Shown here: piece after piece, positions 41,439 to 49,862 of the stretch
Layout of the letters: every line of letters starts with the position of its first letter
Position numbering within the stretch: position 1 is the first letter of the stretch
Source of the DNA: a virus
DNA length: 55,910 bases
IMG/VR virus record: IMGVR_UViG_3300008267_009201
Location: 1 to 55,910 of that record
Reading direction: 5' to 3' (one strand)
Made by a program: the position numbers and the translations under genes
The notes under the pieces: generated by a model
Told to the model about the DNA's origin: nothing
Databases searched by the model: none
What the model saw: only the letters and a program-made list of their open reading frames with translations

Positions 41439-42961
41439 TGGAATTTTTTATTAAAAAAAATGCGACGTTACCATTGTTAAAGTTTGAAGTATTTCAAGAC
41501 GGAAGAAGTGACTATAACAATTTACAAAATTTAAGTGGAGTTTCATCCACCTATTTAACTTTGGTTGACCCATCAAATTCTGAAATAAAATTTGCCAGCA
41601 GACCGTGTTCAATTGTTACTGGTTATTCTGAATACGATGAAACACAAATAATTTACTTTGTTGAGTACCAATTTAAAAATAGTGAGACTAAAAAATTAGG
41701 TAGATATGAAGTTGAACTATCAGTAATTAATACTAACGGTACCGTAATATTTCCGTTAAAAGAAAAAGTTTTTGTTAATGTTATTGATAGCTTTTCAATA
41801 GACGGGTTTTCTTTTTCAAATAATTATGAGGTTGATTACCCGTGTTGTGAAGGTGCTCAACCCGACCCAACACCATCAAATACCCCAACACAAACTCCAA
41901 CACCGTCAAACACATCAACACCAAACCCATCACTAACCTCAACGCCTACGCAGACTACTACACCTTCCGTAACACCTACTAATACCGTTACACCTACTAA
42001 TACCGTTACACCTACAAAAACTCCGACTCAAACTGTAACCACAACTCCAACAACCACGCCAACAAATACTATAACACCAACAATAACTCCTACTAATAGT
42101 TCAACACCTCCTGTTAGTCCCTCAATGACTCCCACAAAGAGTGTAACTCCGACTATAACTACAACACCGTCAATTACTCCAACTACAACTGTAACCCCGT
42201 CAATAACTCCAACTACAACTATAACACCAACAGTTAGCCCATCTTACGTACCACCATCAGTGATTGTTTACTCTTTTGACAATAGTGGTGTGGTTTATTC
42301 GTACAATTTTGGAACTTCTACAGTTACAGATTTGAATCCTCCTCAAAACCCGTCAATAACTACAAAAAATTGGTTAGCATATGCAGATTCTAATGTTTTT
42401 TATACAAATAATGGTTATTCAGGATTTTACAAACAAAATAATGGAATTTCTAGTTCTACTACTTCAATAGGCATTGGTGGAGTTCCTGACCCTGGCTTTT
42501 GTGTGATACCTGGCCTGTTGTTAGCGTCAAGATATCATTTTTCCACAACACAAAAAACTATAGTTGGGGCACAAACAAGTGGATTTGGTGGGTCATTCAC
42601 ATTTAGAGGAAGACTACCGATAGATAGATATTGTAGTGGAGGTATGATTAGAAGTAATGGTTATAAATTAATAATAATAACAAGTAACTCATTAAATACA
42701 TCATCTTGGATAACTCAATACCCATTCCAAAATACTTCTAATGATTTGGTTCCTGAATTTGAAATTAATTTAACAAATATTATATCAAATCCTAGAGGGT
42801 TATTTGTTGCAAATAGTGAATTATATATTGCATCAAATTCAGGAGAAATTTACCATGTTCAAAAAACTTCACCATATACGATTACTTATGTTACTTCTAT
42901 AGGAAGAACCGTCAATGGAATCGCTCAAAACTCAACAAATTGGACAATGCAATTTAGTTAA
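41438..42961 (+). CDS. Receptor-binding fibre candidate: BppU_N-like domain, Pro/Thr stalk, beta-propeller-like head
   Basis: 507 aa in three parts. Residues 1-130 repeat the attachment domain of the previous gene. Residues about 145-270 are a low-complexity stalk of Thr, Pro and Ser (TPT, TPS and TPTNT units) with Asn and Val, resembling mucin-like linkers and encoded by DNA tandem repeats. Residues about 275-507 are beta-rich with recurring blades (VIVYSFDNSGVVYSYNFG, WLAYADSNVFYTNNG, GLFVANSELYIASNSGEIYH), suggesting a propeller that could bind a surface receptor. The Thr-rich stalk is a natural target for O-glycosylation by the transferases encoded next to it. Confidence 0.7.
   Translation: MEFFIKKNATLPLLKFEVFQDGRSDYNNLQNLSGVSSTYLTLVDPSNSEIKFASRPCSIVTGYSEYDETQIIYFVEYQFKNSETKKLGRYEVELSVINTNGTVIFPLKEKVFVNVIDSFSIDGFSFSNNYEVDYPCCEGAQPDPTPSNTPTQTPTPSNTSTPNPSLTSTPTQTTTPSVTPTNTVTPTNTVTPTKTPTQTVTTTPTTTPTNTITPTITPTNSSTPPVSPSMTPTKSVTPTITTTPSITPTTTVTPSITPTTTITPTVSPSYVPPSVIVYSFDNSGVVYSYNFGTSTVTDLNPPQNPSITTKNWLAYADSNVFYTNNGYSGFYKQNNGISSSTTSIGIGGVPDPGFCVIPGLLLASRYHFSTTQKTIVGAQTSGFGGSFTFRGRLPIDRYCSGGMIRSNGYKLIIITSNSLNTSSWITQYPFQNTSNDLVPEFEINLTNIISNPRGLFVANSELYIASNSGEIYHVQKTSPYTITYVTSIGRTVNGIAQNSTNWTMQFS
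41972..42015 (+). repeat. 18-bp tandem repeats in the fibre stalk
   Basis: ACACCTACTAATACCGTT occurs twice exactly (41972-41989, 41990-42007) and then 8 more bases match (42008-42015). The unit is a multiple of 3, so copy changes keep the frame and only change stalk length by 6 residues. Confidence 0.9.
42167..42226 (+). repeat. 30-bp imperfect tandem repeat in the fibre stalk
   Basis: Two 30-base units (42167-42196 and 42197-42226) differ at only a few bases; both start CCGTCAAT and contain ACTCCAACTACAACT. They encode 10-residue S-I-T-P-T-T-T type units. Confidence 0.8.
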
Positions 42962-42964
42962 CCA

Positions 42965-42996
42965 TTTGACAAATCTTTTTTATTAGATTAAATTTA
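42965..42996 (+). promoter_or_regulatory. Bacteroidota-type promoter for DNA polymerase
   Basis: TTTG (42965-42968), 20 bases, TAAATTTA (42989-42996), one mismatch from TAnnTTTG. It gives a leader of about 50 bases that contains a small hairpin (TCCGA 43011-43015 / TCGGA 43024-43028). No RTATTTAT box is present, in keeping with early or middle expression. Confidence 0.5.
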
Positions 42997-43052
42997 ACAA
43001 CAAGGTAAACTCCGACCTGCGATTCGGAAGCTAATATACCAAAATTTAATTT

Positions 43053-45848
43053 ATGATATCTAACGAAGAAATTGAAAATTTCCTACAAGGAAATGATGAT
43101 GAAAAGTATATAATCGGTGTCGAATACGATTATGTTAAAGATTGTGTTTGGAAAATTATAGAACACCCTCTCCACGGAAAACAAATTAAAAAAGACACGT
43201 TTGTCCCATTTGCATGGGTTGGTGATTTACGTGGATTAAATTTTTACCAGTCCTCGAAAGCATTACAAAAAGAAGCAATGACTAAACATAAGATTGTCAT
43301 TGAAAAATTGCGTACAGATGGTAATGATAGGTTGGAAAGAGGTCTAACTTATATGGTTAAATCTTTAAATGGATACCGTTCTCTTATCCAATTCTTTAGA
43401 GATGGAGGTGTTGACCCTTGGGGTGAAAAAACAAAAGGATTAATTTTAATCTTACCTCCTGTTGAACAGTTTTTGGTCACAAAAGAAAAACGATTGTTCA
43501 AGGGGTTTGATGACTACAATAGTATCACAAGGTTTGTATTTGACTTGGAGACGACCGCATTGGAACCTAAAGACGGTCGTATCTTTATGATTGGAATGAA
43601 AACCAACAAAGGTTTTCGTGAAGTTATTGAATGCTCAACTGAAGAACAAGAAAGAGAAGGAATCATCAGATTCTTCAATGCAATTGATGAAATAAAACCA
43701 AGTATTATCGCATCTTACAATGGATTCAACTTCGACTGGTTTTGGATATTTGAAAGAGCTAAAGCATTAAAGTTGGATATTAAAAAGATTGCAAAAACTT
43801 TAAATCCTGCTAATCCAATTAAACAATCTGAAAGTATGTTGAAGTTGGCAAACGAGGTTGAAAGGTTTAACCAAACCTCAATGTGGGGTTACAATGTTGT
43901 GGATACATTACACGCAGTTAGGAGAGCACAAGCAATTAACTCATCTATTAAATCTGCGGGTTTGAAGTATATAACCCAATATATTAAAGCTGAAGCCCCT
44001 GACCGTGTTTATATTGACCATACAGATATTGGTCCGTTCTATGCGAAGAAAGAAGAGTTTTGGTTGAACATCCAAAATGGTAAGTATAAGAAAGTGGGGA
44101 TAGACCCCACAATTGACGAAGCTTGTTCAAAACACACAAACGTTTATATTAAAACAACAGGTGATGATTTGGTTGAGAGATATCTTGACGATGACTTGGA
44201 GGAAACTCTAACAGTGGATGAAGAATTCAATCAGGGCTCATTTCTACTTGCGTCTTTGGTACCAACGACATACGAAAGGGTTTCAACTATGGGAACGGCT
44301 ACATTGTGGGAAATCCAAATGAGAGCGTGGTCTTACAAACATAAATTGGCAATTCCTGCTAAAAATGAAAAGACAGATTTTGTGGGAGGGTTATCACGAC
44401 TACTTAAAGTAGGATTTTCAACCGATGTATTGAAACTTGACTTTTCGTCACTTTACCCATCAATTCAGTTGGTTCACGATGTATTCCCAACCTGTGATAT
44501 TACAGGTGCGATGAAAGGAATGTTAAATTACTTCCGTAACACTCGTATTAAGTATAAAAACTTGGCAAAGGAATATCAGGATATTGACAAAAAACAAGCA
44601 ACATCTTATGACCGTAAACAATTACCGATTAAGATTTTCATTAACTCAATGTTCGGGGCATTGTCCGCCCCACAAGTATATCACTGGGGTGACATGTATA
44701 TGGGTGAACAGATTACTTGTACAGGACGACAATACTTACGTCAGATGTTACGTTTCTTTATGAAACGAGGTTACACCCCACTTGTATGTGATACGGATGG
44801 TATGAACTTCTCTTTACCTGAAGGTGGTGTGGATGGTAGAACTTATATCGGTAAGGGTAACAATTGGTTGGTTAAAGAAGGTAAGGAATATAAGGGTTAT
44901 GATGCGGATGTTGCTGAGTTTAACGATATGTTTATGAAAGGTGCTATGGGTCTTGACTGTGATGGAACTTGGAAATCCTGTATGAACATTGCTCGTAAGA
45001 ACTATGCAACAATGGAACACAACGGAAAGATTAAACTTACAGGTAACTCAATCAAGAGTAAGAAACTACCTTTGTATATTGAGGATTTCTTGGATAAAGG
45101 AATTAAGATGTTGTTAGAAGGTAATGGACAAGATTTTGTTGAGTGGTATTATGAATACTTGGAAAAGATTTATAATAAACAAATTCCACTTATGAAGATA
45201 GCCCAAAGAGCAAAGGTTAAATTATCTATTGATGATTATAAGAAACGTTCAAAAGAAAAAACCAAAGCTGGTAATGAAATGTCACGTATGGCCCATATGG
45301 AATTGGCTATGAGAGATGGTATTGCGGTTAGTTTGGGGGATGTAATATTCTATGTAAATAATGGTATTAAAGCATCACACGGAGATGTTCAAAAAGTTAA
45401 CCGACCTAAGAAGGGATGGACACAATCTGATTTGGATAATATGATGGAAGGGTATGGTAAAATACCTAATGAAATGGTTGAATCATACGTAAAACTTAAT
45501 TGTTATCGTTTAGACCCAACAGAAGTTGAAAATAATCCAAATATGTTGGGAGAATACAATGTCCCAAGAGCTGTAGTGACATTTAACAAACGTATTGAAC
45601 CTTTATTAATTGTGTTTGGTGAAGAAGTTAGAAATAATCTAATTGTTGATGACCCAAGTAAACGTGGATTATTTACAAAAGAACAATGTAAATTAATCAA
45701 TGGTGTTCCATTTGAACCTGAAGACCAAGATAGTATTGAGGATTTATTAACAATTACTGAACAAGAAAAAATATATTGGGAAAAACGAGGAATTGACCCT
45801 GAGTATATCTATGAATTTGCAGAAGAAGGGTGGGAAGAAATGGTGTGA
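43053..45848 (+). CDS. gp43: DNA polymerase, family B (T4 gp43-like)
   Basis: 931 aa. Exo I FDLETTALEP with D164 and E166; Exo II near IIASYNGFNFDWFWIFERA. Polymerase motif A is KLDFSSLYPSIQ (about 461-472), motif B KIFINSMFGALSAPQVY (about 527), and motif C VCDTDGMNF with D580 and D582. All catalytic residues are in place and the length is close to T4 gp43 (898 aa), so there is no intein. It replicates the phage genome and proofreads. Codon use is less AT-rich than in flanking accessory genes. It stands alone with its own host-type promoter. Confidence 0.95.
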   Translation: MISNEEIENFLQGNDDEKYIIGVEYDYVKDCVWKIIEHPLHGKQIKKDTFVPFAWVGDLRGLNFYQSSKALQKEAMTKHKIVIEKLRTDGNDRLERGLTYMVKSLNGYRSLIQFFRDGGVDPWGEKTKGLILILPPVEQFLVTKEKRLFKGFDDYNSITRFVFDLETTALEPKDGRIFMIGMKTNKGFREVIECSTEEQEREGIIRFFNAIDEIKPSIIASYNGFNFDWFWIFERAKALKLDIKKIAKTLNPANPIKQSESMLKLANEVERFNQTSMWGYNVVDTLHAVRRAQAINSSIKSAGLKYITQYIKAEAPDRVYIDHTDIGPFYAKKEEFWLNIQNGKYKKVGIDPTIDEACSKHTNVYIKTTGDDLVERYLDDDLEETLTVDEEFNQGSFLLASLVPTTYERVSTMGTATLWEIQMRAWSYKHKLAIPAKNEKTDFVGGLSRLLKVGFSTDVLKLDFSSLYPSIQLVHDVFPTCDITGAMKGMLNYFRNTRIKYKNLAKEYQDIDKKQATSYDRKQLPIKIFINSMFGALSAPQVYHWGDMYMGEQITCTGRQYLRQMLRFFMKRGYTPLVCDTDGMNFSLPEGGVDGRTYIGKGNNWLVKEGKEYKGYDADVAEFNDMFMKGAMGLDCDGTWKSCMNIARKNYATMEHNGKIKLTGNSIKSKKLPLYIEDFLDKGIKMLLEGNGQDFVEWYYEYLEKIYNKQIPLMKIAQRAKVKLSIDDYKKRSKEKTKAGNEMSRMAHMELAMRDGIAVSLGDVIFYVNNGIKASHGDVQKVNRPKKGWTQSDLDNMMEGYGKIPNEMVESYVKLNCYRLDPTEVENNPNMLGEYNVPRAVVTFNKRIEPLLIVFGEEVRNNLIVDDPSKRGLFTKEQCKLINGVPFEPEDQDSIEDLLTITEQEKIYWEKRGIDPEYIYEFAEEGWEEMV

Positions 45849-45850
45849 GA

Positions 45851-46183
45851 TTAATCTTTAACACCATCAGATGAAATAATATACCAAGTGTTGAATACAA
45901 AACATAATTCAACACTTGCCCCTTTCCCAATTATCATATCGTCAAACTCCCTGTCTATTTTATATTTATCGGGTAAAATTCTAGTTTCAGTTAACGCTTT
46001 AATAATTACATGGTCACACAAATCCGAATTTAATCTGATAAGTACTTGGTCAGAGTCTGCGGTTATAACTAAAAATTCACCACTAGGGGTATATTCGGGT
46101 TCGCTTGTAATTACTTTTGTTGAGACTAATTTTTCAATTCCGTTAATTATTCTTTTTTCAGGTTGTGTTTTTAATGTTCCCAT
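45851..46183 (-). CDS. Hypothetical virion-type protein, 110 aa
   Basis: 110 aa, beta-rich: RIINGIEKLVSTKVITSEPE, GEFLVITADSDQVLIRLN and IIGKGASVELCFVFNTWYII. The last block resembles the strand-turn-strand near the end of phage head-decoration or fibre domains (G-x-S-V-x-L-x-F-x-x-x-x-W-Y-I). No family named. It follows the neck protein gene with a 3-base gap on the minus strand, so it is probably a head-neck or decoration protein. Confidence 0.6.
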   Translation of the reverse strand: MGTLKTQPEKRIINGIEKLVSTKVITSEPEYTPSGEFLVITADSDQVLIRLNSDLCDHVIIKALTETRILPDKYKIDREFDDMIIGKGASVELCFVFNTWYIISSDGVKD

Positions 46184-46186
46184 AAA

Positions 46187-47308
46187 TTAAATTACATATA
46201 TTTGTCTTGGGAATGCTCTGAATTTCATTTGTTTATTTAAGTTTTCCGCCGTTAAAGCCTCCCTTTCCATAACTTTTTCAGGTTTCAATCTTGTTAAAAT
46301 TCCTTCAGCCCCAATTAATTCTTCAATTAATTTTAGTTTTTCATCTTTACCTTCAGTCGCTAAAGAAGTATAATCCATAGTTAGTTCTGAATCAGGTGTC
46401 TTTAAGTTACCTGAATATTTTCCTCTAACTTTAGATAAAGTTTCTTTACAACTTGCAATAAAGTATCTTCTAACCCATTGTTGTGCCGGATTATTTAAGT
46501 CAACCCAAGACATAGAATCTTGTGGTACATCTGAAGGTAGTCGTATGATATCAGGATTTTGTTTTAGACATTTGTCTCTGTCGGCTGGTCCGACATCGTA
46601 ATACCAATACCAAACTTTACCTTTCATTAAACTTGAGTTACCAAAATCAAATCTACCCCCTGGTGTTTGCATTAAATGTATAGCCTTTTTACCCTCAGGT
46701 AAAGCTGTTATTCTATAAGTTAAATCTCCGGCAATGATTCTTCTTTGGATATTAATCTCTTGCATTCTTAATAACATGTCAAATGCCGGCATCATAAAAT
46801 AGGAACCTGTGTACCCCATCTGAGAATATCCCGCAGGACCTCCTAAACCATAACCACCTAAAGCACCAAAACTCCATGGGTCAAATAATATATTTGTTAA
46901 TTCGGACGGAGTAAACCAAAGTAATTCGTTAATTTCTCTTCCCGCAGGAATTTCATATACCTGTTGGTTTTTAACTAATTGTATATAATCCTTTTTTAAT
47001 ACTTCATCACCTCCAGCTTGTAGACCTACAATTTTAGAATATGCGTATGAGTATCTCTGTTCTAAATTAAAATTTTTAGTTATAAATGCTCTTGATAAGG
47101 ATTCTGTATCCATATTTAATCCCCATAATTGAGCCCATTGAGATTCAATTAAAAAGTTTTGAACATATTGTGAATAATCACCTATTGCAAATTCTAATAG
47201 GGTGTCCATTTGTTCGTCTTCAAGTTCAATAGAACGTAAAGGTGCGCCAAGTACATGACGAACTTTAGTATATAAATCACTTCTTTGTGGTTCTGCGATT
47301 ACTGCCAT
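46187..47308 (-). CDS. Neck protein candidate (gp13-like)
   Basis: 373 aa. The N-terminus RSDLYTKVRHVLGAPLRSIE followed by LEDEQMDTLLEFAIGDYSQY matches the pattern at the start of T4-like neck proteins (a short helix, LG-P-x-x-x-x-EL-x-x-x-Q-x-x-x-x-x-x-AI-x-x-YS). The middle has a Gly/Tyr-rich loop (GALGGYGLGGPAGYSQMGYT). KVWYWYYDVGPADRDKC and WVRRYFIASCKETLSKVRGK follow. T4 gp13 seals the head with gp14 before tail joining. The probable partners gp14-like and gp15-like are on the other strand at 49863 and 50382. Identity is by pattern and place. Confidence 0.6.
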   Translation of the reverse strand: MAVIAEPQRSDLYTKVRHVLGAPLRSIELEDEQMDTLLEFAIGDYSQYVQNFLIESQWAQLWGLNMDTESLSRAFITKNFNLEQRYSYAYSKIVGLQAGGDEVLKKDYIQLVKNQQVYEIPAGREINELLWFTPSELTNILFDPWSFGALGGYGLGGPAGYSQMGYTGSYFMMPAFDMLLRMQEINIQRRIIAGDLTYRITALPEGKKAIHLMQTPGGRFDFGNSSLMKGKVWYWYYDVGPADRDKCLKQNPDIIRLPSDVPQDSMSWVDLNNPAQQWVRRYFIASCKETLSKVRGKYSGNLKTPDSELTMDYTSLATEGKDEKLKLIEELIGAEGILTRLKPEKVMEREALTAENLNKQMKFRAFPRQIYVI

Positions 47309-47319
47309 AGTTTTTATTT

Positions 47320-47327
47320 ATAAATAT
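47320..47327 (-). promoter_or_regulatory. RTATTTAT box before the neck gene
   Basis: The minus strand reads ATATTTATAAATAAAAACT-ATG. The box is 11 bases from ATG, and an overlapping TATAAATA ends 6 bases before ATG. Confidence 0.4.
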
Positions 47328-48037
47328 CAATCTGACTTTTTAGTTTTAGATAAATAAAGTTCATTTATGAACTTCCAATTAATAGCATCCCAAAAATTTG
47401 TAATGTACTCATCTCTTTTGTTTTGATACTTTAAATAATATGCGTGTTCCCATAAATCTAATCCCAATATTGGGAATCCTCCTCTATCAAATATATTCAT
47501 TAAAGGGTTATCTTGATTTTGAGTTGACATTACTTTTAACCTACCACTTTTTGTAATTACTAACCAAACCCATCCTGACCCAAATCTATTTTTTGCAACT
47601 GATTCAAATCTATCTTTAAATTCTCTGTAAGAACCAAAATCTTTTTTTATTTTTTCTAAAACTTCACCAAAAGGTTTTTGTGGGGATGGGGATAACATTT
47701 TCCAAAACAATGCGTGGTTAAATGCCCCTCCTGCGTTATTTCTAATGATTGTATTGTACTTTGAAATTTTTCTAACAATATTTTCCAACTCAACGTCACC
47801 GTAGTCTTTTTTTCTAAGAGCTGAGTTTAATTTTTTTACGTACCCTTTATAATGTTTTTGATAATGAAACTTCATTGTCTCAGGGTCAATAAATCTACGT
47901 AGAGACGCATAACCATATGGTAGTTTATCAATACCTATGGTTCTCATTTCATTAATAAAATACTTAGTTTCAGGTAAAACTACTTCTCCTGTTATTTTTT
48001 TTTGTAAAGATTCTGATAATAAATTAAGTGATTTCAT
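47327..48037 (-). CDS. sodA: Superoxide dismutase, Fe/Mn family, Mn-type, with N-terminal extension
   Basis: 236 aa from the ATG at 48037; upstream GTG-type starts lie inside the helicase gene. Metal ligands are all present: H58 (FHYQKHYKGYV), H108 (NNAGGAFNHALFW), D194 and H198 (GLDLWEHAYYL). The G-G in NAGGAFNH and Gln in STQNQDNPLM are the Mn-type outer-sphere pattern, and Y66 matches the conserved active-site Tyr. It dismutates superoxide. The SOD fold begins near residue 38, leaving an extra 37-residue head that starts MKSLNLLSESLQKKITGE, similar to the peptides on packaged-type proteins here. SOD genes are uncommon in phages. It lies between neck and helicase genes. Confidence 0.9.
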   Translation of the reverse strand: MKSLNLLSESLQKKITGEVVLPETKYFINEMRTIGIDKLPYGYASLRRFIDPETMKFHYQKHYKGYVKKLNSALRKKDYGDVELENIVRKISKYNTIIRNNAGGAFNHALFWKMLSPSPQKPFGEVLEKIKKDFGSYREFKDRFESVAKNRFGSGWVWLVITKSGRLKVMSTQNQDNPLMNIFDRGGFPILGLDLWEHAYYLKYQNKRDEYITNFWDAINWKFINELYLSKTKKSD

Positions 48038-48042
48038 CAATA

Positions 48043-48050
48043 ATAAATAC
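48043..48050 (-). promoter_or_regulatory. RTATTTAT box before the SOD gene
   Basis: The minus strand reads GTATTTAT-TATTG-ATG, gap 5. It lies in the 13 bases between the helicase stop and the SOD start, giving the SOD its own signal. Confidence 0.45.
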
Positions 48051-49808
48051 TTACTTATTATTGATTTCGTTAAGTATTTGTTCGACAATATCTGCAGACG
48101 TACCATCATCACCCATTACGGTACCTATTATTTTTTTCTTACTATCCAATATGTCATATATAACACCCTCAATTGTGTTTTCAAAAATTGGATAATAAAC
48201 GGATACTGAATTTTTTTGACCATATCTATAAGCTCTGTCCTCGGCCTGTGAATGGTCGGCAGGTACAAAAGATAAATCATTCATAATACATGCTTCCGCG
48301 GCGGTTAATGTCAAACCAACACCTGCCGCTTTTATATTACCACAAAAAACTTGAACTTTATCATCAGATTGGAATTTATCTACAGCATCTTGTCTTGCAG
48401 GTTTTGAAGTTGACCCATCTAAATAAACTGATTTTTTACCAAAATGTTCGTGTATTTTTTTTAAAGGTTCTGTAAAATTACTAAATATTATAACTTTTTT
48501 ACCCTGTTCTAAAATATTTTCAGCAAGTTCAATAGTCGTTGGTATTTTTTCTTCGGCAATTACCTGTCTTACTTTCATTAATTTTGTAAACTGAATTGAA
48601 AGTGATTTTGATTCTTCTTGTCGATTATTATACCAATCATAGTATTCACCCATCAGTCCCTCATATAGTCTGGACTTTAACTTTAAATAAACAGGTGTCA
48701 TAATCTTTTCAGGTAAATCTAAAACATCGGTTTTTAATCTTCTTAAAATTTGACGAGAAGTTCTTTCTCTAAGTTCTTCCAAATTTGACGCACCTGTAAC
48801 ATTCCAAACTTTTTTATTTCCCACTCTAAATTGATACCCATTACAATATCTTATAGCATAAGCCATCCAATTTTGACTGACAGGACTATCAATTAATTTT
48901 AAAAGATTATAATAGTTCATAGGTCTTGATGTCATCGGTGTACCCGTTAATAACCAAAGTTTGTTAATACTCTTGGTTAAGTCCATTATAATTTTGGTTC
49001 TTTGAGCTTGGGCATTAGAAACGTAATGTGCTTCATCAATAATAATTAAATCAAAATTGGATTTTAATATTAATGAACTTTCTTTATCTTTTGGGTCGTG
49101 AAAGTTTTTTAGAATATCATAATTTGTAATGATATAATCTGAATCTTCAAATTTTTTACCCTCACAAATATAGACACTTTTTTCAGTGTAATTACGAATT
49201 TCTCGTTCCCAATTTATTTTTAAAGAAGCGGGACAAATAATTAAAACTTTTTTGGCACCACTTTCTAAAGACGCGATAACAGTACTTGTTGTTTTACCTA
49301 GACCCATGTCATCGGCCAAAATGAATTTATCATTTTTTAATAATTTCTCAATTGCCTCTTTTTGATGTGGTAAAGGTGGTCGATTATTATATTTAGAATA
49401 ATCTACGTCAACCACATTTTCCTTATATTGTTTAACTATAGCGGCTTTAGGTACCCAAAAGTCATGAATAGTTTCACCACTATGAACCTTACCCCATATA
49501 TGGTATGACTTATCCTTATCAATTAAAATTTTTTCTACGTAAATTTTATCAGGTTCTTTAATGAAAGGATTATCCTCAACAAGTTTTTTTGAAAAGTAAG
49601 AATCGATATCAACCCATTTTTTTGCAACTTTTGGAGTTGTATTAAAATAATTTATAACATACTCACACTGAGACCTTGTTGGGATATGTTTTTTATTAAC
49701 TTCACACTGTTTTTTTATTTTTAGAATGTAGTTATTTGACCCCTGATAATTTTCTAAAATCTCAAGAGCTTTTTGTTCAATACTAATATTTTGTAAATTG
49801 TTTTCCAA
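48051..49808 (-). CDS. SNF2-type (SMARCAL1/HARP-like) helicase
   Basis: 585 aa. Residues 140-175: PPLPHQKEAIEKLL and ADDMGLGKTT (165-174, Walker A). ICPASLKINWEREI is motif Ia, IIIDEAH (255-261) the DEAH box, LLTGTP motif III. IIFSNFTEPLKKI, YLDGSTSKPARQDAVDKFQ, AAGVGLTLTAA and AEDRAYRYGQ are motifs IV to VI of the SNF2 family. The overall style is that of annealing helicases such as SMARCAL1, so it may take the role of T4 UvsW in fork regression or R-loop removal. The N-terminal 135 residues contain a small beta domain. Confidence 0.88.
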   Translation of the reverse strand: MENNLQNISIEQKALEILENYQGSNNYILKIKKQCEVNKKHIPTRSQCEYVINYFNTTPKVAKKWVDIDSYFSKKLVEDNPFIKEPDKIYVEKILIDKDKSYHIWGKVHSGETIHDFWVPKAAIVKQYKENVVDVDYSKYNNRPPLPHQKEAIEKLLKNDKFILADDMGLGKTTSTVIASLESGAKKVLIICPASLKINWEREIRNYTEKSVYICEGKKFEDSDYIITNYDILKNFHDPKDKESSLILKSNFDLIIIDEAHYVSNAQAQRTKIIMDLTKSINKLWLLTGTPMTSRPMNYYNLLKLIDSPVSQNWMAYAIRYCNGYQFRVGNKKVWNVTGASNLEELRERTSRQILRRLKTDVLDLPEKIMTPVYLKLKSRLYEGLMGEYYDWYNNRQEESKSLSIQFTKLMKVRQVIAEEKIPTTIELAENILEQGKKVIIFSNFTEPLKKIHEHFGKKSVYLDGSTSKPARQDAVDKFQSDDKVQVFCGNIKAAGVGLTLTAAEACIMNDLSFVPADHSQAEDRAYRYGQKNSVSVYYPIFENTIEGVIYDILDSKKKIIGTVMGDDGTSADIVEQILNEINNK

Positions 49809-49850
49809 TTTATTGAGTTCCCATTATCTCTAATAATAAACAAAATAAAG

Positions 49851-49858
49851 ATATTTAT
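49851..49858 (+). promoter_or_regulatory. RTATTTAT box before the neck/tail block
   Basis: ATATTTAT-CAAT-ATG, gap 4, plus strand, heading the unit at 49863. Confidence 0.45.
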
Positions 49859-49862
49859 CAAT

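Noticed and set aside
41870-42240. Dense short repeats resembling a CRISPR array
   Set aside because: The repeats are in frame inside a long coding region, differ in unit length (18 and 30 bp), have no unique spacers and encode a Thr/Pro stalk.
41438-42961. Diversity-generating retroelement target
   Set aside because: No reverse transcriptase or template repeat is seen in the window; the stalk repeats explain the variability signal.
43011-43028. Hairpin in the polymerase leader that looks like a tRNA anticodon arm
   Set aside because: Only a 5-bp stem with 8-base loop; no acceptor, D or T arms fit around it, so no tRNA is called. It may be a translational operator but nothing proves it.
43053-45848. 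Intein or homing endonuclease in the DNA polymerase
   Set aside because: Motifs A, B and C follow with normal spacing and the length is close to T4 gp43.
45888-46190. 100-residue plus-strand frame
   Set aside because: Fully antisense to the 110-aa gene, with no box or coupling; shadow.
48038-48112. Longer SOD frame
   Set aside because: It begins at GTG inside the helicase gene, whereas the ATG at 48037 has a box 5 bases upstream.
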